DNA of 11,316 nucleotides from Syntrophorhabdus sp. (GTDB lineage Bacteria; Desulfobacterota; BSN033; UBA1163), in contig DYHU01000067.1 in the NCBI GenBank assembly GCA_020724025.1, forward strand, positions 3,011-14,326, in the 5' to 3' direction. Below the pieces are notes generated by a model. The model made no database searches. It worked only from the letters and a program-made list of their open reading frames with translations, and was not told the origin of the DNA. Positions 5,624 to 11,316 of the stretch are shown here, piece after piece. Made by a program: the position numbers and the translations under genes. How positions within the stretch are numbered: the stretch's first letter is position 1; each line of letters begins with the position of its first letter.

Positions 5624-6193
5624 TTATTCCTTCTGTTGAGATTTAGAGCCGGTTGCCTTGACCCGATTGAAATAATCCACCAGCTCCCGGGCCACCTCTT
5701 TTGACCGGATGAGGACAGCGGCCTCATGGTTGTTTGTCATCGCATAAAACGTCCAGTTTGTGCTCCCCAGTAGGGTAAGTTCGCCATCCACGACCAGAAA
5801 TTTCGTATGGGTGGTTTTAAGGGGGGAATCATAAACCACTTCCACGCCTCCTTTTAAAAGCATCTTCCCGGTCTGGCGGTTCCGTTTCGTGGTTCGATCC
5901 TCTCCTTCCTTCACCTCTAAGATCACCTCCACCTTCACCCCCCGCTTCCTGGCCTCGATCAATTCCCGGATGAGAAGGTTGGTCGGTGTATTGGGATACT
6001 TTTCGTAATATCCCATTTCATACATCATGACCCGGACCGAGGACCTCGCCTCTTGAATCATCTTCTTTGCAACCTGAAAATACTGGGCGTCGATCACCAC
6101 CTGGATATCCTCTGCGGGCAGCCCAAAGGAAGGTGGAAGGTAAAAGGTGAAAAGAAGAAGAAAGAATAAACTGCTTAACACGATTCTTTTCAT
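5624..6193 (-). CDS. Exported phospholipase D-like protein with one HKD motif
   Basis: PLD-superfamily protein of 189 residues with a signal peptide (MKRIVLSSLFFLLLFTFYLPPSFG), so it is probably exported or membrane-anchored. The single HKD motif is H129, K131, D136 in THTKFLVVDGELTLLGSTNW, followed by GSTN (143-146). One-motif PLD proteins (as in the endonuclease Nuc) work as dimers that join two motifs into one active site, so nuclease or phosphodiesterase activity is plausible. The start is ATG at 6193, with AGGAGGT (- strand, 6207-6201) 7 bases upstream. That ribosome site begins directly after the Sua5 stop, so the two genes are co-transcribed. The TAA stop falls in a GGAATAATGG copy next to the 5552-5622 inverted repeat, so the tail may have been reshaped. 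Confidence 0.88.
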   Translation of the reverse strand: MKRIVLSSLFFLLLFTFYLPPSFGLPAEDIQVVIDAQYFQVAKKMIQEARSSVRVMMYEMGYYEKYPNTPTNLLIRELIEARKRGVKVEVILEVKEGEDRTTKRNRQTGKMLLKGGVEVVYDSPLKTTHTKFLVVDGELTLLGSTNWTFYAMTNNHEAAVLIRSKEVARELVDYFNRVKATGSKSQQKE

Positions 6194-6207
6194 CGCATGA
6201 ACCTCCT

Positions 6208-7206
6208 CTATTCCCTCTCCCCTTTTTCCCCTCCCGCCAGGGGAGGGGATACAGTTGGGTGACTGGCACGGCGGAGGCGGTCCATGATGGCCCGTCCCAA
6301 TCCGATCTCTGGGATGGATTCCGCCAGAATCAGATCCAAGTCCAAAGCATCCAGACGACGAATGGCCGAAAAGAGATTAGCCGCCGCTTCTCTTAAATCG
6401 CCTCTCTCTGAAAGAACTTCAACCTGACTGAATTTCAAAGAAGGACTGATCTTATGAAATGCAAGCAATCCTACCCTCCGGTTTTCATAATTGGCCACAT
6501 CCTTCTCAGACCAATTGATCAAGATCGGCGTCCGGGGGGCATAATGTCTTGGAAGCATACCTGGCGCAGTGGGTTTCTCCTTGTTGATAGAACCGATCGC
6601 AACCGTTCCGATAATAGATTCAACCTCCTCAAGAGGTACTCCTCCTGGCCTCAATAGTCTGGGCTCCCCTTCAACAAAAGAGACGATCGTGGACTCCACG
6701 CCCACCTCACATGATCCTCCATCGAGAATGAAATCAACTTGATCGCCCAATTGGTCTCGAACGTGCTCTGCCGTGGTGGGGCTCACATAACCAAAGGGAT
6801 TAGCGCTCGGTCCCACGATGGGAGAACTTGCCAGTTCAATTAAACTCAATGTCATCGGGTGCTTTGGCATTCTAACAGCAATGGTTGGCAGACCAGAGGT
6901 GACGATATCAGGAACATCCTCTTTTTTTAAGAGAACCACGGTCAGGGGTCCGGGCCAGAATCGCTCCGTCAGCTTTATTGCATTGGATGGGATCTCCATA
7001 ACCAATTTATCCAAATCGCTATGGCCTGCCACATGGACGATCAAGGGATCAAAATGGGGCCTCTTTTTTACCTCAAACACTCGTGCCACTGCAAGGGGGT
7101 TGAAGGCATCCGCTCCCAATCCATAAACCGTCTCCGTTGGAAAGGCAACGAGGCCGCCTTTTTTGAGGATTTCAGCAGCCTTATGAATTATCTCTTTGTC
7201 TCTCAT
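6208..7206 (-). CDS. L-threonylcarbamoyladenylate synthase, Sua5 type
   Basis: Makes threonylcarbamoyl-AMP from threonine, bicarbonate and ATP, the first step of the tRNA modification t6A at position 37; cytoplasmic. The 332 residues have the two-domain Sua5 layout. The YrdC-like domain (about 1-205) shows LVAFPTETVYGLGADA, the nucleotide/substrate motif KKRPHFDPLIVHV (47-59) and GPSANPFGYVSPT. The C-terminal Sua5 domain begins with the linker APGMLPRHYAP. The usual C-terminus RAIMDRLRRAS is followed by PTVSPPLAGGEKGERE, which is encoded by a C-rich hairpin (6228-6248) and looks like a repeat-derived extension. The start is ATG at 7206; no good Shine-Dalgarno is seen. The PLD gene follows after 14 bases. 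purE lies upstream across a palindromic repeat. Confidence 0.95.
   Translation of the reverse strand: MRDKEIIHKAAEILKKGGLVAFPTETVYGLGADAFNPLAVARVFEVKKRPHFDPLIVHVAGHSDLDKLVMEIPSNAIKLTERFWPGPLTVVLLKKEDVPDIVTSGLPTIAVRMPKHPMTLSLIELASSPIVGPSANPFGYVSPTTAEHVRDQLGDQVDFILDGGSCEVGVESTIVSFVEGEPRLLRPGGVPLEEVESIIGTVAIGSINKEKPTAPGMLPRHYAPRTPILINWSEKDVANYENRRVGLLAFHKISPSLKFSQVEVLSERGDLREAAANLFSAIRRLDALDLDLILAESIPEIGLGRAIMDRLRRASHPTVSPPLAGGEKGERE
6228..6248. repeat. C/G-rich hairpin inside the 3' end of the Sua5 gene
   Basis: CCCCTCCC (6228-6235) pairs with GGGAGGGG (6241-6248) around a 5-base loop. CCCTCTCCCC at 6213-6222 resembles the arms at 3896-3908 and 7840-7862. It is translated as part of the Sua5 C-terminal tail. 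Confidence 0.65.
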
Positions 7207-7232
7207 CGAATGTTCTTATTTGCTATCAATTC

Positions 7233-7308
7233 TGTCATTCCCGTGAAGACGGGAATCCAGGAGGTTAAGATTTAAAGAATCTGGGTTCCTGCTTTCGCAG
7301 GAAAGACA
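7233..7308. repeat. CATTCCCG-type inverted repeat between purE and Sua5
   Basis: A 28-base left arm (7233-7260) and right arm (7281-7308) are complementary at roughly three quarters of positions. Each arm is itself a small hairpin: TTCCCGTGAAGACGGGAA (left) and TTCCTGCTTTCGCAGGAA (right). This is the layout of the common GTCATTCCCG...CGGGAATCCAG dispersed repeats of many bacteria. It fills most of the 123-base gap 7207-7329. Confidence 0.75.
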
Positions 7309-7329
7309 AGAACACGAATGGAAAGGAGA

Positions 7330-7827
7330 TCAGGATTTCTTCCGTTTGAGTTCCCTCGATTTTTCCTCCAAAGACTTCTTCATTTTTGCCCTGAACTCCT
7401 CCAATTTTTTCGCTATCTCAGGGTATTTGATCGAGAGGATCTCACAGGCGAGATAGGCGGCGTTTTTCGTTCCATCAATTCCCACGGTGGCAACAGGAAT
7501 GCCAGGAGGCATCTGAACAGTGGAATAAAGGGCATCCGCGCCATTGAGTGCCCCTGATTTTAAGGGGATTCCAATGACAGGTAAAGTGGTATGAGCAGCC
7601 AGAACCCCTGCCAGATGGGCAGCCATCCCCGCCCCTGCAATCAGGACTTCAATTCCCCGCTTTCTCGCAGTCTTGGCATAATGAGCTGTCTTCTCTGGTA
7701 ACCGATGGGCTGAGCTGATATCGATCTCATAGGCAACTCCCATCTCTTTCAAGACCTCCGCGGCTTTTTCCATCACCGGCAAGTCACTATCGCTTCCCAT
7801 CAGAATTCCGACCAAAGGCTTTTCCAT
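7330..7827 (-). CDS. purE: N5-carboxyaminoimidazole ribonucleotide mutase (class I PurE)
   Basis: Converts N5-carboxyaminoimidazole ribonucleotide to 4-carboxyaminoimidazole ribonucleotide in purine biosynthesis; a cytoplasmic octamer in known class I enzymes. The 165 residues show the phosphate/nucleotide motif GSDSDLP (11-17), the catalytic His41 in [17 protein letters not shown] (67-74) and [16 protein letters not shown]. The class I pattern points to the bacterial PurK/PurE route rather than direct carboxylation. A basic helical tail (about 140-165) is longer than I would expect for the family. The start is ATG at 7827. Its ribosome site GGAGG (- strand, 7840-7836) touches the base of a 23-bp hairpin, so folding of that hairpin could affect initiation. 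No other pur gene is in the window. Confidence 0.97.
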   Translation of the reverse strand: MEKPLVGILMGSDSDLPVMEKAAEVLKEMGVAYEIDISSAHRLPEKTAHYAKTARKRGIEVLIAGAGMAAHLAGVLAAHTTLPVIGIPLKSGALNGADALYSTVQMPPGIPVATVGIDGTKNAAYLACEILSIKYPEIAKKLEEFRAKMKKSLEEKSRELKRKKS

Positions 7828-7839
7828 AAAGACCCCCTC

Positions 7840-7888
7840 CCCCTCACCCCATCCCTCTCCCCCGAGGGGAGAGGGATGGGGTGAGGGG
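7840..7888. repeat. 23-bp perfect G/C-rich hairpin just upstream of purE
   Basis: 7840-7862 and 7866-7888 are exact complements around a 3-base loop (CGA). The stem contains CCCCTCACCCCATCCC. Its inner bases resemble the arms at 3896-3908 and 4064-4078. On the purE strand the stem ends at the first base of the purE ribosome site, 12 bases before the start codon. Confidence 0.85.
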
Positions 7889-7890
7889 AC

Positions 7891-7946
7891 ATTCGAAATT
7901 GGTGATTGAAATTTCTTTATTTTCTTTCGTGCTTCGGATTTCGAAT
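7891..7946. repeat. Weak AT-rich inverted repeat upstream of purE
   Basis: ATTCGAAAT (7891-7899) pairs with ATTTCGAAT (7938-7946). The space between is AT-rich, with TTCGTGCTTCGGA. It lies in the 227-base gap between the Ca2+-type ATPase and purE, which also holds the purE-proximal hairpin and the ATPase terminator. The purE promoter must lie in this gap, but I cannot place it with confidence. Confidence 0.35.
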
Positions 7947-7996
7947 TTCTTCTTTTAGAGATTATCTTAAAAAATTTCCTCTGATTTCACAAGAGA

Positions 7997-8032
7997 ATAA
8001 AAAGCCCTCTCGTGATAAAAAGAGAGGGCTTT
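7997..8032 (-). terminator. Intrinsic terminator after the P-type ATPase gene
   Basis: An 11-bp perfect stem, AAAGCCCTCTC (8001-8011) with GAGAGGGCTTT (8022-8032), and a 10-base loop. On the - strand the stem is followed by a T-rich run (the stem ends TTT and continues TTATTCTC). It lies 22 bases after the ATPase stop codon. Confidence 0.85.
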
Positions 8033-8054
8033 GATTCAAAACTCAACAGGACCA

Positions 8055-10769
8055 TTAAACCGGAATTCTTCTTCCTACAGTCACCTTCTTTCTCAGGATT
8101 ACTTTTGTCCCCTCAATAATGGCGAAGACGACCAGGCCAAAGCCGAGGATGATGGCCATGTCAGAGAAAGAGGGTTTCATAATGCCAAATGCCTCACGGA
8201 CAGACGGAATCTGGATTAATACCGTAATCAATACGATCTCCCATGCGAGGGCGATGAGGAGCCACTTATGCGGAGGGACTTTGAAAATACTGTAGATGAG
8301 AGAACGGCAGTTCAGGGCGACAACCAGCTCAATGATGATGAAGAGGAAGAATATCTCTGTCCTGGCATGGGTGATATCGGAGAGTTCGTGGAAGAAAAGA
8401 AGGTAGAAGAAGGGACATTCAATTAAAACGGCCCGCAAGACAAAGGATTTCACATCCCATCCAAAAACACTTGCTTTGGGGTCTCTCGGAGGCCTTTTCA
8501 TAATATCCGGGTCAGGCGGCGAAACGCCCAGGGCAAGGGCAGGAAGCCCATCCGTTGCCAGATTCATATAGAGGATGGCCGCCGGTAAAAGGGGTAAGAA
8601 TTCAGGCCCCATGGCCACAACGATCCCTCCGATGACCACCACCTCTGTGATATTACACTGAAGGAGATAGGCAAGATATTTTTTGATATTGTCGTAGATC
8701 CATCTGCCCCGTTCAATCGCACTCACAATGGTGGCAAAGTTGTCATCGCTCAAGACCATATCCGATGCTTCCTTGCTCACTTCCGTCCCCGTGATCCCCA
8801 TGGCGATTCCGATGTCCGCATGTTTGAGGGCGGGAGCATCATTCACCCCATCCCCTGTCATGGCGACAACCTCCCCTTTCTTCTTCCACGCCTTAACAAT
8901 CTTCAGTTTGTCCATGGGGGAAACCCTGGCATAGACGGTCACCTGACTGACCACCTTTTCAAATTCCTCGTCAGGCATTTTCTCTAACTCCGCTCCGGTC
9001 AACACCCTATTGCCTTCGCTATAGATCCCCATCTCCTTGGCAATGGCTACGGCAGTGAGCTGATGGTCTCCTGTAATCATGATGGGTTTGATGTGCACCT
9101 GTTTACATACCTTGATGGCCTCGATGGCCTCTTCTCTGGGTGGATCCATCATTCCCGTAAGACCAACAAAGGTCAGATCACGTTCAAGATGTTCTTCCGT
9201 ACATTCAATCGCATCGGGACACTCTCTATAAGCGAACCCAAGAATCCTCAATGCCGCCTGTGCCATTTCTTCATTCGCTTTTAAAATCTGCACCTTTTCC
9301 GTCTCTTTCAGTTCCCTTATCCCACCTTCTTCCAAAATATGGGAACACCTCTGTAAGACCGTCTCAGGAGCGCCCTTCATAAATGCCATTCTCTTACCAT
9401 CCTGCATTTGATGAATGGTGGTCATCCTCTTTCTTTCGGAACTGAAAGGGATCTCCTCGATCCTCGGATTTTCAAGCCTCAGTTCGGCCTGATGCAAGCC
9501 TGCTTTTGTTGCGGCAACAACCAGGGCGCCCTCTGTGGGATCACCTTTGATCAACCATTTCCCTTCTTTTTCTTCCAGAACGGAGTCATTGCACAGGAGC
9601 CCCCCCAGAAGGAGCATCCGAATGGATTGCCGACAGGAGGCGTCTATGGGATCAGACCCTTTAAATTCACCGACTGGTGCATAGCCCGCACCCGTCACCT
9701 CAATCCACCGGCCGCCTGCAAATATCTTTCTGATTGTCATCTCTCCTTTGGTGAGCGTCCCCGTCTTATCCGAACAGATCACCGTGGTGCATCCAAGGGT
9801 CTCAACCGCAGTCATCTTTCTAACCAGTGCATTTTTTTTCGCCATCTGATTCATCCCGATGGCAAGAGCTCCTGTGACAATGGCGGCCAGGGCCTCAGGG
9901 ACAGCAGCCACGGCAAGGGCGATGGCAAACATCACCATGGTGATGATGAACGGAAGATCAATCTTGCCAACCAAAATCTCCCTGACAACACTGATTCCGG
10001 CAACGAGGAAACAGATACCCAGGGCGATGATGCCGAGCCATTTGCCTATCTCTTCTGTTCTCTTCTCCAGAGGAGTTTTTTCAGTCTCTACTGAAATCAC
10101 TTCCTCTGCAATCTTACCAAACTCCGTCAGCATCCCTGTTGATGTAACCACAGCCTTACCCCTTCCGTATGTTACGGTGGTTCCTGTGAAGACTATGTTT
10201 TTTCGATCGCTGACCCGCACCCCCTCTGGCAATGCCTTGATATCCTTGCCAACAGGAACGGATTCCCCTGTGAGAGGAGCCTCATCGCATCGCAGGGAGT
10301 GGTTTTCAACCAACCTCGCATCCGCAGGGATCTTGTCCCCTGCCTCAAGAAGCAGGATGTCTCCTGGCACAAGCTCTTTGGATGGAACCTCTTCTTCTTT
10401 CCCTCCTCTCAGCACAGTGATTGTCGGGGTGAGCATCTTCTTTAATGCCTCCAGGGCCCGCTCGGCCCGGTACTCCTGAACAAATCCCAGGACTGCACAG
10501 AAGACGACGATGATGGCGATGATCGCCGCATCGACTACTTCTCCAACTAATGCCGAAAGGACGACCGCAATAAGAAGGATAATGACGAGGATGTTTTTGA
10601 ACTGGTTGATGAAGAGGGTGAAGGGCGAAGCCTTTTCCTCCTTTTTCAGTTCATTCGTCCCATATGTTTCAAGCCGTTTTTTAGCCTCGTCTTCTGTGAG
10701 ACCATAACGGGGGTCTGTATTCAGTTCTTTTAATGCCTGGGGGGCCCCCATCGAGTGCCAATTCATCAT
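8055..10769 (-). CDS. P-type Ca2+-transporting ATPase, P2A (SERCA-like)
   Basis: Inner-membrane cation pump of 904 residues, most likely exporting Ca2+ using ATP. From the N-terminus: cation ATPase N-domain (NTDPRYGLTEDEAKKRL), helices M1-M2, actuator domain with LTGES (166-170), helices M3-M4 with VAAVPEALA (288-295), phosphorylation site D334 in CSDKTGTLT, nucleotide domain with GDPTEGAL and KGAPE, hinge TGDGVNDAPA (around residue 640), then M5-M10. Ca2+-site residues known from SERCA are present: Glu in PEALA (M4), Asn and Glu in CNITEVV (M5), Asn, Thr and Asp in MNLATDGLPA (M6), and Glu in IIIELVVALN (M8). The usual M4 sequence PEGLPA is PEALAA. The start is ATG at 10769; a second ATG follows. 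GGGAGGG lies upstream at a normal distance. It has its own promoter and terminator, so it is probably a single-gene unit. Confidence 0.95.
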   Translation of the reverse strand: MMNWHSMGAPQALKELNTDPRYGLTEDEAKKRLETYGTNELKKEEKASPFTLFINQFKNILVIILLIAVVLSALVGEVVDAAIIAIIVVFCAVLGFVQEYRAERALEALKKMLTPTITVLRGGKEEEVPSKELVPGDILLLEAGDKIPADARLVENHSLRCDEAPLTGESVPVGKDIKALPEGVRVSDRKNIVFTGTTVTYGRGKAVVTSTGMLTEFGKIAEEVISVETEKTPLEKRTEEIGKWLGIIALGICFLVAGISVVREILVGKIDLPFIITMVMFAIALAVAAVPEALAAIVTGALAIGMNQMAKKNALVRKMTAVETLGCTTVICSDKTGTLTKGEMTIRKIFAGGRWIEVTGAGYAPVGEFKGSDPIDASCRQSIRMLLLGGLLCNDSVLEEKEGKWLIKGDPTEGALVVAATKAGLHQAELRLENPRIEEIPFSSERKRMTTIHQMQDGKRMAFMKGAPETVLQRCSHILEEGGIRELKETEKVQILKANEEMAQAALRILGFAYRECPDAIECTEEHLERDLTFVGLTGMMDPPREEAIEAIKVCKQVHIKPIMITGDHQLTAVAIAKEMGIYSEGNRVLTGAELEKMPDEEFEKVVSQVTVYARVSPMDKLKIVKAWKKKGEVVAMTGDGVNDAPALKHADIGIAMGITGTEVSKEASDMVLSDDNFATIVSAIERGRWIYDNIKKYLAYLLQCNITEVVVIGGIVVAMGPEFLPLLPAAILYMNLATDGLPALALGVSPPDPDIMKRPPRDPKASVFGWDVKSFVLRAVLIECPFFYLLFFHELSDITHARTEIFFLFIIIELVVALNCRSLIYSIFKVPPHKWLLIALAWEIVLITVLIQIPSVREAFGIMKPSFSDMAIILGFGLVVFAIIEGTKVILRKKVTVGRRIPV

Positions 10770-10859
10770 TGTTTTCCCTCCCTTTATTAAAATTTATTTC
10801 AAAATTCCCTCACTTTTTTGATGGAATCAATATTAAACCCTTCAAATAAAGTTAGGGGA

Positions 10860-10889
10860 ATTATTACAATAAGAATTATTAATAGTCAA
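10860..10889 (-). promoter_or_regulatory. Probable sigma-70-type promoter of the P-type ATPase gene
   Basis: On the - strand, TTGACT (10889-10884) is followed after 18 bases by AATAAT (10865-10860); each matches the consensus at 5 of 6. Transcription would begin near 10852, leaving a leader of about 80 bases before the start codon. The rest of the 149-base gap is AT-rich, with no other clear element. Confidence 0.6.
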
Positions 10890-10918
10890 CCATTCAATTT
10901 TACATCATGAAAAATTTG

Positions 10919-11316
10919 TTAGATTTTTAAATTTCCAAGTAAAAAGGTCCTGGCCTTCTCCCGCTGATCCGCCTTCAGTAGATCGATCAACCGATCTAAA
11001 TCCAGGGCTTCCTGCCAGGCCTCAGGACTCACCCCTATCCCCCGCAGTTTCAGTTCCGAGCGGACCTCTTCAATCAGAGAGAGTAAAATGGCATATTCTT
11101 CTCCGAATATTTGTTCAAGTTTCGTTCTGAGTTTCCTCGCCAGGGCCGGGCTTCGGCCTCCTGTGGAAATAGCAACAGTCAGATCCCTGCGTCGGAAAAA
11201 GGAGGGAGTGATAAAATTGGATGAGTCCGGATCATCAATCACATTCACGAGAGATCCTAATCTCTTCGCCTCATCAGCCACCTTGTCATTGATCTCCTTC
11301 ACATCCGTTGCTGCAA
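10919..11316 (-). CDS. Precorrin-2 dehydrogenase / sirohydrochlorin ferrochelatase, 3' part (Met8/CysG-N type)
   Basis: C-terminal part of a sirohaem-synthesis enzyme that oxidises precorrin-2 to sirohydrochlorin with NAD+ and may insert iron. The reading frame is open to the window edge and reads AATDVKEINDKVADEAKRLG, which matches the internal IAATDDxxxN segment of the family, so the N-terminal Rossmann part lies outside the window. The GTG at 11302 is an internal Val, not a start. NVIDDPDSSNFITPSFFRRRDLTVAISTGGRSPALARKLR is the most diagnostic stretch. The remaining helical C-terminal region (about 60 residues) matches the dimerisation domain, and no uroporphyrinogen methyltransferase domain follows, so this is a stand-alone enzyme. 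It ends 149 bases upstream of the P-type ATPase start. Confidence 0.9.
   Translation of the reverse strand, partial: AATDVKEINDKVADEAKRLGSLVNVIDDPDSSNFITPSFFRRRDLTVAISTGGRSPALARKLRTKLEQIFGEEYAILLSLIEEVRSELKLRGIGVSPEAWQEALDLDRLIDLLKADQREKARTFLLGNLKI

Noticed and set aside
7961..7966. Possible -10 box (GATAAT, - strand) for purE
   Set aside because: No acceptable -35 box at 16-18 bases upstream, so a promoter cannot be supported here.
9408..10094. Long + strand open frame opposite the P-type ATPase gene
   Set aside because: It is antisense to the conserved phosphorylation and M4 region; the translation shows no family motif and is rich in His, Arg and Cys as expected of a shadow frame.
9859..10479. 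Second + strand open frame opposite the ATPase
   Set aside because: Low-complexity Ser/Thr/Ala-rich translation antisense to a firmly identified gene.
11300..11302. GTG as the start of the sirohaem gene
   Set aside because: The frame stays open upstream and encodes AATD, a conserved internal motif of the family, so the gene continues past the window edge.

Overview
The window carries thirteen protein genes of an ordinary bacterial chromosome, separated by an unusually dense set of short palindromic and inverted repeats. The G+C content looks near one half by eye. The gene content (rubrerythrin with a C-terminal rubredoxin domain, exported MltB-type lytic transglycosylase, Sua5, class I PurE, sirohaem-pathway enzyme) fits an anaerobic or microaerophilic Gram-negative bacterium. 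The protein style and the repeat types suggest a Desulfobacterota-like (deltaproteobacterial) lineage. That placement is an inference; there is no rRNA or other marker gene to confirm it.

Left part, 51-3120, + strand: LysE-family exporter, HAD hydrolase, MltB-like lytic transglycosylase, a small membrane protein with a CPxC knuckle, and rubrerythrin. Two 4-base start/stop overlaps join HAD to MltB and MltB to the small protein, and the other gaps are at most 45 bases, so this reads as one operon. The middle three genes may be translationally coupled. Rubrerythrin has its own strong ribosome binding site.

Middle and right part, 3291-11316, all - strand. In transcription order (right to left): the 3' part of a precorrin-2 dehydrogenase gene cut by the window edge, a Ca2+-type P-type ATPase with its own promoter and intrinsic terminator, purE, Sua5 (threonylcarbamoyl-AMP synthase), an exported single-HKD phospholipase D-like protein, a TatD nuclease, an isochorismatase-fold hydrolase, and a CoA-pyrophosphatase-type Nudix hydrolase. 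Sua5 and the PLD gene are tightly linked (14 bases). The others are spaced by repeat-containing gaps. The Nudix gene converges on rubrerythrin.

The genes are mostly housekeeping, and I found no convincing new multi-gene system. The unusual layer is the repeats. Almost every gap on the - strand side holds a palindromic element: 3121-3321, 3896-4078, 4703-4730, 5552-5622, 6228-6248, 7233-7308 and 7840-7888. Several run into genes. They supply the last codons and stop of the Nudix gene, the last residues of Sua5, and the stop of the PLD gene. They also supply or abut the ribosome binding sites of the Nudix gene and purE. Two of the elements share an internal core but have different termini, and one appears to sit inside the arms of another. 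No gap longer than 300 bases lacks a gene. No tRNA, rRNA, CRISPR array or transposase gene was seen.
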